The notes under the pieces are model-generated. The model did no database searches, was not told the origin of the DNA, and was given only the letters and a program-made list of their open reading frames with translations. Positions 1-5,031 of a stretch of 5,031 nt of DNA are shown here, one piece after another. Source of the stretch: Micrococcales bacterium (lineage in GTDB: Bacteria > Actinomycetota > Actinomycetes > Actinomycetales > Microbacteriaceae); contig CANESN010000074.1 of assembly GCA_947441105.1 (NCBI GenBank), positions 1 to 5,031 on the forward strand, in the 5' to 3' direction. A program made the translations under genes and the position numbers. Within the stretch, counting starts at the first letter, position 1; every line of letters begins with the position of its first letter.

Positions 1-289
1 CGAAGAGATTCTCAACTTCATTTAGTGCCGCCAGTAAACGCTTTGGCTTGAGTTTGGTAGAAACCTCAATCACCCCATTTAGGTAATTCGGCTCCGATTG
101 ATCGATTCCCTTTGAGGTCATCGCAAAAGATTCGTAGAGCCCGGACTGTCGTTTGACCGAGATGTCAGGATGCGCATCAATTTGCAAAACTGCATCGCGG
201 ATGGTCTGCGCCCGGTCACCAAGATTGCCGCCGAGCGCGAGGATCGCCCTAGTCTTCAAACCGACCGCTTTGGACGCTGACTGAGACAT
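1..289 (-). CDS. folK: 6-hydroxymethyl-7,8-dihydropterin pyrophosphokinase, N-terminal part (3' end outside window)
   Basis: Transfers pyrophosphate from ATP to 6-hydroxymethyl-7,8-dihydropterin, making the FolP substrate. The frame runs off the left edge; 96 residues are visible from the ATG at 289, roughly 60 percent of a normal FolK. Recognisable pieces are A-I-L-A-L-G-G-N-L-G-D-R (about residues 15-26, the family's starting strand and glycine loop), S-G-L-Y-E-S (about 52-57) and P-N-Y-L-N-G-V-I-E-V (about 70-79, the 'DYLNA' pterin-pocket region). The ATP-binding end, with the RWGPR-type motif, is outside. The start is uncertain: ATG 289 adds a Ser/Lys-rich lead of 14 residues and overlaps folB by 41 bases. 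TTG 259 gives a shorter, more family-like M-K-T-R-A-I-L start and an 11-base overlap. Neither has a clear ribosome site. Confidence 0.9.
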   Translation of the reverse strand, partial: MSQSASKAVGLKTRAILALGGNLGDRAQTIRDAVLQIDAHPDISVKRQSGLYESFAMTSKGIDQSEPNYLNGVIEVSTKLKPKRLLAALNEVENLF

Positions 290-611
290 CTTCAAAACCG
301 TGCTCAATAGGAGCGTGAGGTTTGTGAACGGTGACCTTGACGGCTGCAATCTTGCTATCCGATGCCGAAACTGCAGCCAAGCAAGCCGACGCCAAAGACT
401 CGATTAGGTCGAAGCGATTACTGGTTGCGGTCACATGCAAAAGGTCAGCGATAGCTGCATAAGAGACGGTTGAAGAAAGCTGGTCTTCCGCCTCGGCCTC
501 TACCTGGTAGCGGCAGTCAATCAAAAAGATTTGACCGAAGTCCTTCTCATGCTGCAGCACACCGTGGTAACCGAAGACCTCCAGGCCTTTTAGTTCAATT
601 GTGTAGCGCAC
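249..611 (-). CDS. folB: Dihydroneopterin aldolase
   Basis: Cleaves 7,8-dihydroneopterin to 6-hydroxymethyl-7,8-dihydropterin and glycolaldehyde, between FolE and FolK in the pathway. It has 120 residues, the usual size for this small oligomeric tunnelling-fold enzyme. The signature G-Y-H-G-V-L-Q-H-E-K (14-23) carries the conserved E22; Y51, E71 (I-E-S-L-A) and K97 (V-H-K-P) match the catalytic Tyr, pterin-anchoring Glu and catalytic Lys of the Staphylococcus aureus enzyme. The start is GTG at 611, fused with the folP stop as TAGTG and served by AAGGAG eight bases upstream. The C-terminal codons overlap the beginning of folK in another frame; only the variable tail of FolB is involved. Confidence 0.96.
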   Translation of the reverse strand: MRYTIELKGLEVFGYHGVLQHEKDFGQIFLIDCRYQVEAEAEDQLSSTVSYAAIADLLHVTATSNRFDLIESLASACLAAVSASDSKIAAVKVTVHKPHAPIEHGFEDVSVSVQSGRFED

Positions 612-1435
612 TAGATCGACTCCTTGAGCTTTTTCACAATTGCAATTGTGTCAGCGGTTAGCTCCACATTGTGGACCCTAACCCCCCAAAGTCCGCGCTG
701 TAGCAGCAGCGCCGTCAGCACGGCAGTTGCCACGTCTCTGCGTCCGTTTGCCACCGACCCCGGATCTTCCTCATCGAGCGCAGCTGCTAAGAATCGCTTG
801 CGAGATGCCCCCACCAACATTGGAAGTCCAAGGTTCTTGAGCTCATCGAGCCGGGCAACCAGCTCCCAGTTCTCGGGTATGTTCTTGGCAAATCCAAGTC
901 CTGGATCAACCACAAGTCGTGATCGGTCGATGCCAGCTGCGACCGCCATCGCCACCTGTTCACTGAGTTCGGCAACCACGTCCTTTGCAATGTCCTGATA
1001 ACCGGTTAGCTGGTCCATGACATTGGAGTGACCCCTCCAGTGACCGAGGATGTATTTGCAACCAAGCGGTGCAATCGACGCAAACATTGTTTTATCTGCC
1101 AGACCGCCCGACACATCGTTGACGTAATCCGCACCTGCGAGAACTGCCAGCTTTGCGGTCTGCGCGTTCATGGTGTCGACAGAAACTTCGACATCGAGCT
1201 CCGCCTTGATTGCTTTTATCACCGGGATAACGCGAGCCTGCTCTTCTTCAAGCGAGACTCGCAGCGCACCTGGACGGGTTGACTCACCGCCAACATCGAT
1301 GATGGTTGCGCCCTGTGAAACTAAAAGCTTGGCGTGGGCGAGGGCCTGTTCTAGCTCTAAATACTGACCGCCGTCACTAAAAGAGTCCGGAGTGGTGTTC
1401 ACCACTCCCATAATCTTTGGGGCAAACCAGCTCAT
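611..1435 (-). CDS. folP: Dihydropteroate synthase
   Basis: Condenses 6-hydroxymethyl-7,8-dihydropterin pyrophosphate with p-aminobenzoate to give 7,8-dihydropteroate; the target of sulfonamides. It has 274 residues, a normal length for this TIM-barrel enzyme. Family motifs run in order: M-G-V-V-N-T-T-P-D-S-F-S-D-G-G (9-23), D-V-G-G-E-S-T-R-P-G-A (47-57), S-V-D-T (85-88), N-D-V-S-G-G (106-111), D-P-G-L-G-F (177-182), S-R-K-R-F (211-215, K213) and R-V-H-N (253-256). These cover the pterin site (D87, N106, D177, K213, R253) and the mobile loops. One oddity: G131 stands where most relatives have Met (see findings). The ATG overlaps the folE stop as ATGA and has only a weak ribosome site, pointing to coupled translation; the stop TAG overlaps the folB start by one base. 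Confidence 0.97.
   Translation of the reverse strand: MSWFAPKIMGVVNTTPDSFSDGGQYLELEQALAHAKLLVSQGATIIDVGGESTRPGALRVSLEEEQARVIPVIKAIKAELDVEVSVDTMNAQTAKLAVLAGADYVNDVSGGLADKTMFASIAPLGCKYILGHWRGHSNVMDQLTGYQDIAKDVVAELSEQVAMAVAAGIDRSRLVVDPGLGFAKNIPENWELVARLDELKNLGLPMLVGASRKRFLAAALDEEDPGSVANGRRDVATAVLTALLLQRGLWGVRVHNVELTADTIAIVKKLKESI
620..625 (-). promoter_or_regulatory. Ribosome binding site of folB inside the end of folP
   Basis: AAGGAG on the minus strand lies eight bases before the GTG at 611. It is encoded in the Lys-Glu codons near the FolP C-terminus and supports the GTG start. Confidence 0.8.
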
Positions 1436-1989
1436 GACCCACGACTAATCAAACCCATGATCTCTGCGCGAAGCAGAGGGTCTGAGAATTCGCCCCGAGT
1501 TGCCATGGTGATGGTGTTTACCTCTGGCTGCCTGGCACCGCGAGATGCCACACACTGGTGTCTGGCCTCAATAACAACCAAGACGCCACGGGCTGAAAGA
1601 CCGGTCTCAATTGCATCTGCGACCTGTGCGGTTAGGTTCTCCTGCAGCTGCGGACGCGATGCCAAAATCTCAACCACGTTCGCCAAACGACCAAGACCTG
1701 CAACCTTCTCGTTTGGTAGGTAGGCGATGTGGGCAACTCCAGTGAATGGAAGTAGGTGGTGTTCGCAAATCGAAACCAGTTCGATGTCTTTGAGAATTAC
1801 CGCCTCATTGTGCTCGGCGGCAAAATTATCCGCCAAAGGCTCAAGTGGGTCCTGACCAATTCCCTTGAAAAAAGCCGCGTAGGCATCGGCAACCTTTGAA
1901 GGGGTTGCAGCTAGTTCAGGGCGATCTGGATCCTCGCCAATTGCCAAAAGCAGTTCGCGGACCGCACTGCGGATTCGATCAGCTTGCAC
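1432..1989 (-). CDS. folE: GTP cyclohydrolase I
   Basis: First enzyme of folate synthesis: GTP is opened and rearranged to 7,8-dihydroneopterin triphosphate, releasing formate. It is a zinc enzyme that usually forms a decamer in the cytoplasm. From GTG 1989 the protein has 185 residues. Zinc ligands are C75 and H78 in the C-E-H-H-L-L-P-F motif, and C146 in A-R-H-Q-C-V. H77, H144, the Q116-E117 pair in P-Q-L-Q-E-N-L-T and R150 match active-site residues of the Escherichia coli enzyme. The frame is open to an ATG at 2040, but the extra 17 residues are basic, unlike the family, and lie wholly within ftsH. The family's usual beginning (R-I-R-S-A-V-R-E-L-L) follows the GTG directly, and AAGGA sits five bases upstream. 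The gene overlaps ftsH by 11 bases and folP by 4 (ATGA), so it is likely translationally coupled to both. Confidence 0.95.
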   Translation of the reverse strand: MQADRIRSAVRELLLAIGEDPDRPELAATPSKVADAYAAFFKGIGQDPLEPLADNFAAEHNEAVILKDIELVSICEHHLLPFTGVAHIAYLPNEKVAGLGRLANVVEILASRPQLQENLTAQVADAIETGLSARGVLVVIEARHQCVASRGARQPEVNTITMATRGEFSDPLLRAEIMGLISRGS

Positions 1990-3955
1990 TTTCTTCCTTG
2001 GACTCAGTCTGTGGTTTTGGCTCTTCTGGAAGTGCCTCAAGCTGCTTTACCCTGCGCTTTGGAACCGCAATTGGTCCCTTGGTCGAAACAGCGCGCTTGG
2101 AAGACGAGCGCCAGGTGGCACGCTCAGGGAGCTTCTTGATGCCCTTGAAGATCTTGGCGACCTCATCTTGGTTCAGGGTCTCCTGCTCCAAAAGCGCCTT
2201 GGCCAATTTGTCCAGGATCAATCTGTTCTGAGTAATGGCCTTGTGGGCCTCGTCAAGTGCAGTCTCCAAAATCAGGCGCACTTCGGTGTCCACCTGCTGG
2301 GCCATCTCGTTTGAGAAGTCGCGGTGGGCTCCAAGTTCGCGACCCAAAAATGGCTCAGAGGCACTTGAACCAAGTGAAATGGCTCCGACCTTCTGGCTCA
2401 TTCCGAAGCGGGTAACCATGGTGCGTGCTGTGCTGGTTGCCTTCTCGAAGTCGTTCGATGCACCGGTGGTTGGATCCTTGAAAACAATTTCCTCTGCAAT
2501 GCGGCCACCCATTGCGTAAGCAATCTGGTCAAGCAACTGGTTGCGGGTGATCGAGTAGCGATCTTCCATCGGCATCACCATGGTGTAACCAAGTGCTCTA
2601 CCTCTAGGCAAAATGGTGATTTTAGTGACCGGGTCAGAGTGGTTGAGAGCTCCTGCAACTAGTGCGTGACCAGCCTCGTGGTAGGCGGTGATTAGGCGTT
2701 CGTGATCGCGCATCAGGGTGGACTTCTTCTGCGGTCCTCCGATGACGCGGTCGATGGCCTCGTCGATGATTTCGTTGTCAATTACCTTGCGGTTTAGGCG
2801 AGCAGCCAAAAGCGCTGCCTCGTTTAGCACATTCGCTAGGTCAGCTCCGGTGAAGCCAGGAGTGCGACGAGCAACAAGTTCTAGATTTACATCCTCTGAA
2901 AGCGGCTTGTTCTTCGAGTGAATACCCAGAATCTGCTCGCGGCCCTTTAGGTCCGGTGCGTTAACGCCGACCTGGCGGTCGAAGCGCCCTGGACGCAATA
3001 GCGCTGGGTCCAAGACGTCAGGACGGTTAGTTGCGGCAATCAAGATCACATTCGAGCTGGTGTCAAAACCATCCATCTCAACCAAAAGCTGGTTCAGGGT
3101 CTGCTCACGCTCATCGTTTCCGCCACCGATACCGGTGCCGCGGTGACGACCAACGGCGTCAATCTCGTCGACGAAGATGATTGCGGGAGAAGCCTGCTTG
3201 GCCTGCTCGAATAGGTCACGCACTCGAGATGCACCGACACCGACAAACATTTCAACAAAGTCAGAGCCTGAGATTGAGAAGAATGGCACGCCAGCTTCGC
3301 CGGCAACCGCCTTGGCGACCAAGGTCTTACCGGTTCCCGGAGGACCGTAGAGCAAAACTCCGCGTGGGATTTTCGCGCCCATTTCCTGGAACTTCTTTGG
3401 GTCCTTTAGGAAGTCCTTGATTTCGACCAGCTCTTCCATGGCCTCATCGATACCGGCAACATCCTTGAAGGTGATGTTCGAGGTCTCCTTGGTGACCATC
3501 TTGGCTTTGGACTTACCGAAGTTCATTACTCCGCGTCCGCCGCCAGACATCGAGCCCATTAGGAACCAGAACAGCGCCAGGATGATGATGAAAGGTAGTA
3601 GTGATCCCAAAAGCGCAAGATACCAAGGGGTGCGCAGCACCTCATCGGTCCAGCCCTCGGAAATAGTTGCATCGGCAACGGCCGCGGTTACCGCGACTTC
3701 GCGGCCTTTCACGTAGAAAAACTGAATCTGCTCGCCGTATTCGACGTCCTTGTTGATCAGGGTGACATCAACGCGCTGGTCACCATCGAAGATCTTTACG
3801 GTCTTTGCTTTACCGGTTTCGATTAGCTCGAGACCAACCTGGGTGTCGACTTTGGTGAACTGCTGGGTGGACATCAGCTGGCTGCCGATCAGCAGCACAC
3901 CAAGTGCAAGACCAACCCAAAGCCATGGGCCGCGCAAAAACTTCTTCATCTTCAT
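1979..3955 (-). CDS. ftsH: ATP-dependent zinc metalloprotease FtsH
   Basis: FtsH is a hexameric AAA+ protease anchored in the cytoplasmic membrane that unfolds and degrades misfolded membrane proteins and some regulators. At 658 residues it has the usual length for actinobacteria. Order of parts: first membrane helix about 11-27 after a basic start; small extracytoplasmic domain about 30-110; second membrane helix about 112-133; Gly-rich linker; Walker A GPPGTGKT (204-211); pore loop F-V-G (237-239); Walker B IIFVDEID (259-266); second region of homology with arginine fingers R321 and R324; zinc site HEAGH (426-430) with catalytic E427; third zinc ligand D502 in N-D-F-E-K-A-T. All catalytic residues are intact. 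The tail from about 610 is Lys/Glu/Pro-rich and probably disordered. ATG 3955 was preferred to the ATG two codons later because it lies nearer the purine-rich ribosome site. The last 11 bases overlap folE. Confidence 0.98.
   Translation of the reverse strand: MKMKKFLRGPWLWVGLALGVLLIGSQLMSTQQFTKVDTQVGLELIETGKAKTVKIFDGDQRVDVTLINKDVEYGEQIQFFYVKGREVAVTAAVADATISEGWTDEVLRTPWYLALLGSLLPFIIILALFWFLMGSMSGGGRGVMNFGKSKAKMVTKETSNITFKDVAGIDEAMEELVEIKDFLKDPKKFQEMGAKIPRGVLLYGPPGTGKTLVAKAVAGEAGVPFFSISGSDFVEMFVGVGASRVRDLFEQAKQASPAIIFVDEIDAVGRHRGTGIGGGNDEREQTLNQLLVEMDGFDTSSNVILIAATNRPDVLDPALLRPGRFDRQVGVNAPDLKGREQILGIHSKNKPLSEDVNLELVARRTPGFTGADLANVLNEAALLAARLNRKVIDNEIIDEAIDRVIGGPQKKSTLMRDHERLITAYHEAGHALVAGALNHSDPVTKITILPRGRALGYTMVMPMEDRYSITRNQLLDQIAYAMGGRIAEEIVFKDPTTGASNDFEKATSTARTMVTRFGMSQKVGAISLGSSASEPFLGRELGAHRDFSNEMAQQVDTEVRLILETALDEAHKAITQNRLILDKLAKALLEQETLNQDEVAKIFKGIKKLPERATWRSSSKRAVSTKGPIAVPKRRVKQLEALPEEPKPQTESKEESAS
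1991..1999 (-). promoter_or_regulatory. Ribosome binding site of folE inside the end of ftsH
   Basis: AAGGAAGAA on the minus strand ends one base before the GTG at 1989, with its AAGGA core five bases from it. It is formed by the Lys-Glu-Glu codons of the FtsH tail. It favours the GTG over the upstream ATG at 2040. Confidence 0.65.
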
Positions 3956-3981
3956 GTGGGCGTGTGCCCCTTCCCTAATCT
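3956..3981 (-). promoter_or_regulatory. hpt-ftsH intergenic leader with ribosome site and small hairpin
   Basis: This is the only spacer between genes. On the minus strand it holds GGGAAGGGG (3975-3967), a good match to the ribosome binding consensus, ending 11 bases before the ftsH ATG, which is rather far. Between this site and the start codon GGGC (3969-3966), loop ACAC and GCCC (3961-3958) can pair as a four-base-pair all-GC hairpin that includes the last three G of the ribosome site. No terminator-like hairpin followed by a T run is present, so transcription from hpt probably continues into ftsH. Confidence 0.55.
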
Positions 3982-4527
3982 CTAGCTGTAGACGCTTGGC
4001 GAGAGGATGCCAACGCCATCGAGTGAGCGGTACTGCTCGTTGTAATCCAGACCGTAACCAACTACGAACTCGTTCGGGATATCAAACCCCACCCATCTGA
4101 CAGCTATTTCAACCTTGGCGGCATCTGGCTTTCGAAGCAGGGTAACAATCTCTACTGATGCTGCCCCACGAGCCTTCAAATTGGCTGTGAGCCAGGAGAG
4201 GGTTAGGCCGGAGTCGATGATGTCCTCAACAATCAAAACATTGCGATCTTTGACATCGGTGTCTAAGTCTTTGAGAATTCGAACCACGCCAGAGGAAACA
4301 GTTCCAGAGCCGTAGGAAGAAACCGCCATCCAGTCCTGCTTGGTTGGAATCTGCATCGCCCTTGCTAGGTCTGCCATAAATGGCACAGCTCCCTTGAGGA
4401 TTCCCAGCAGCAGGACGTTCTTGTCCTTGTAAAACTCGTCGATTGGTGCAGCAAGCTCTGCGATGCGGGCTTGAATCTGCTCCGCGGTAACCAATACCTC
4501 TTTGATGTCTGGGTGGTTCAGATGCAC
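3982..4527 (-). CDS. hpt: Hypoxanthine-guanine phosphoribosyltransferase
   Basis: Purine salvage enzyme of the cytoplasm: hypoxanthine or guanine plus PRPP gives IMP or GMP plus pyrophosphate. From a GTG start at 4527 it has 181 residues, the usual size. Visible motifs are the L-K-G loop (about 44-46), the flexible S-Y-G-S-G loop (71-75), the PRPP-binding signature [14 protein letters not shown] (97-110, acidic pair E101-D102), the purine-binding lysine K133 in L-L-R-K-P, and V-G-F-D-I-P near 147-152 followed by G-Y-G-L-D-Y (157-162). The frame stays open to an ATG at 4632, but that would add 35 residues with no homology, lying inside tilS. The GTG has an AGGAG seven bases upstream and touches the tilS stop as TAGTG, so I chose it. 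The gene sits between tilS and ftsH, a neighbourhood also known from Bacillus. Confidence 0.96.
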   Translation of the reverse strand: MHLNHPDIKEVLVTAEQIQARIAELAAPIDEFYKDKNVLLLGILKGAVPFMADLARAMQIPTKQDWMAVSSYGSGTVSSGVVRILKDLDTDVKDRNVLIVEDIIDSGLTLSWLTANLKARGAASVEIVTLLRKPDAAKVEIAVRWVGFDIPNEFVVGYGLDYNEQYRSLDGVGILSPSVYS

Positions 4528-5031
4528 TAGCAGGCTCCTGGTGTTGGTGGCTTGGACCTTGTGAAAATCAACAGGTCTTTTACCCGCTCTACTGTAATGC
4601 CAGAAAGCGAGGCAGATTTCTGCCCGTGCCAATTGGTAATAAGTGCATCAATGGCTTCAATCTGCGCCGCTGAGATTGCTCTGGCACCAGCCCGAGAGGC
4701 AATCATGTGTAAAGCCATGCTTCTTACCGCGCTTGGCTCAGCCGCAAGCTTCGAAACCAAATAGCTGACCGAGCTGGCAGAGCCGGAATCCTTTGAATCG
4801 ATAACCAACTGGGCTGCAATGCCGGTTAGTACTTCCTCGGCCTCAGAAACTTGGACCGCGGTTCTAGATAGCGACTTAGCGATCCCCGGACCCAGTTCCT
4901 GTTCCATCAAATCCAATAGCTTTCGAACACGAACCCTTAGAAACTGTGGATTCTCATTATGTGGATCGTCCCAGAAAGTTAGGCCTTGGTCTTCACAAGC
5001 CGCGCGCAACGAGCTTCGACTAAGCCCAATC
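4527..5031 (-). CDS. tilS: tRNA(Ile)-lysidine synthase, C-terminal part (5' end outside window)
   Basis: TilS uses ATP and lysine to convert the wobble cytidine (C34) of the CAU-anticodon tRNA-Ile into lysidine, so that it reads AUA and is charged with isoleucine; it acts in the cytoplasm. The reading frame is open to the window edge, leaving 167 visible residues. They begin I-G-L-S-R, then give R-A-A-C-E-D-Q-G-L followed by the family motif W-D-D-P-H-N-E-N-P with a downstream R-V-R-V-R, typical of the segment after the ATPase core. The core itself, with the SGGxDS P-loop, lies beyond the edge. The C-terminal part is Ala/Ser-rich and helical, with an A-L-I-T-N-W-H-G-Q stretch that I recognise from actinobacterial TilS proteins. 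The stop codon TAG shares its last base with the GTG start of hpt. A TTG at 5009 can be read as a start, but the frame and homology continue upstream, so it is internal. Confidence 0.93.
   Translation of the reverse strand, partial: IGLSRSSLRAACEDQGLTFWDDPHNENPQFLRVRVRKLLDLMEQELGPGIAKSLSRTAVQVSEAEEVLTGIAAQLVIDSKDSGSASSVSYLVSKLAAEPSAVRSMALHMIASRAGARAISAAQIEAIDALITNWHGQKSASLSGITVERVKDLLIFTRSKPPTPGAC
4535..4539 (-). promoter_or_regulatory. Ribosome binding site of hpt (decides the start)
   Basis: On the minus strand AGGAG lies seven bases ahead of the GTG at 4527. It is inside the last codons of tilS. It supports the short form of Hpt over the 216-residue open frame, and suggests that ribosomes finishing tilS reinitiate directly at hpt. 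Confidence 0.8.

Larger units (their letters stand above)
1..5031 (-). other. Putative single transcription unit tilS-hpt-ftsH-folE-folP-folB-folK
   Basis: All seven genes point the same way, with five overlapping junctions and one 26-base gap. There is no terminator-like sequence and no room for a free-standing promoter. This suggests one polycistronic message that extends past both edges, possibly with an extra promoter inside hpt. The order is the conserved actinobacterial one; co-transcription is inferred from the layout only. Confidence 0.7.

Noticed and set aside
787..990. Minus-strand open frame of 67 codons inside folP
   Set aside because: It is out of frame within a complete folP with all motifs; there is no sign of a frameshift or a separate gene.
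3094..3306. Minus-strand open frame of 70 codons inside ftsH
   Set aside because: It is out of frame with an intact, highly conserved AAA+ domain and shows no ribosome site or family motif that I recognise.
3750..4100. Open frame of 116 codons on the plus strand
   Set aside because: It lies opposite ftsH and hpt, has a low-complexity Ser/Thr/Arg-rich translation with no recognisable motif, and is a shadow of strong genes. The same holds for the other plus-strand open frames in the window.
4528..4632. Possible 35-residue N-terminal extension of Hpt
   Set aside because: It lies entirely inside tilS, has no resemblance to Hpt proteins, and a GTG with a strong AGGAG site sits at the expected start.
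1..5031. Search for a new system: mobile element, CRISPR array, toxin-antitoxin pair, defence genes, RNA genes or terminators
   Set aside because: Every stretch is accounted for by seven recognised housekeeping genes. No direct repeat arrays, terminal inverted repeats, tRNA-like folds or T-tailed hairpins were noticed by eye.

Overview
The window is one unbroken run of seven housekeeping genes, all on the minus strand. Read in the direction of transcription (from high to low coordinates) they are tilS (5' end cut off), hpt, ftsH, folE, folP, folB and folK (3' end cut off). Coding density is close to total: the only clearly noncoding stretch is 26 bases between hpt and ftsH. The other junctions overlap by 1, 11, 4, 1 and 41 (or 11) bases. 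No RNA genes, mobile elements, CRISPR arrays, terminators or long repeats were seen.

The gene order tilS-hpt-ftsH-folE-folP-folB-folK is the classic actinobacterial arrangement. The protein sequences (Hpt, the FolE 'ARHQCV' region, the TilS 'EDPHN'-like motif) also look actinobacterial. Base composition is only moderately GC-rich by eye, the genes are short and packed, and GTG starts are common. Together these suggest a streamlined member of the Actinomycetota, plausibly a freshwater Microbacteriaceae of the Rhodoluna/Aquiluna (Luna) type. The genus is an inference and was not tested.

Upstream part (5031-3982): TilS makes lysidine in the anticodon of the AUA-reading tRNA-Ile, and Hpt salvages hypoxanthine and guanine with PRPP. 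Middle (3955-1979): FtsH is the membrane-anchored AAA+ zinc protease for protein quality control. Downstream (1989-1): FolE, FolP, FolB and FolK are four enzymes of dihydrofolate synthesis. FolE turns GTP into dihydroneopterin triphosphate. FolB cleaves dihydroneopterin to 6-hydroxymethyl-dihydropterin, FolK pyrophosphorylates it, and FolP joins it to p-aminobenzoate. Hpt supplies guanine nucleotides, the precursor pool for FolE, so purine salvage and folate synthesis are metabolically linked here.

I found no new biological system. The points worth a second look are small: a Met-to-Gly change at a pterin-pocket position of FolP, two start sites whose choice matters (folE and folK), two identical TAGTG stop/start junctions, and a GC hairpin plus a weak promoter-like signal just ahead of ftsH.
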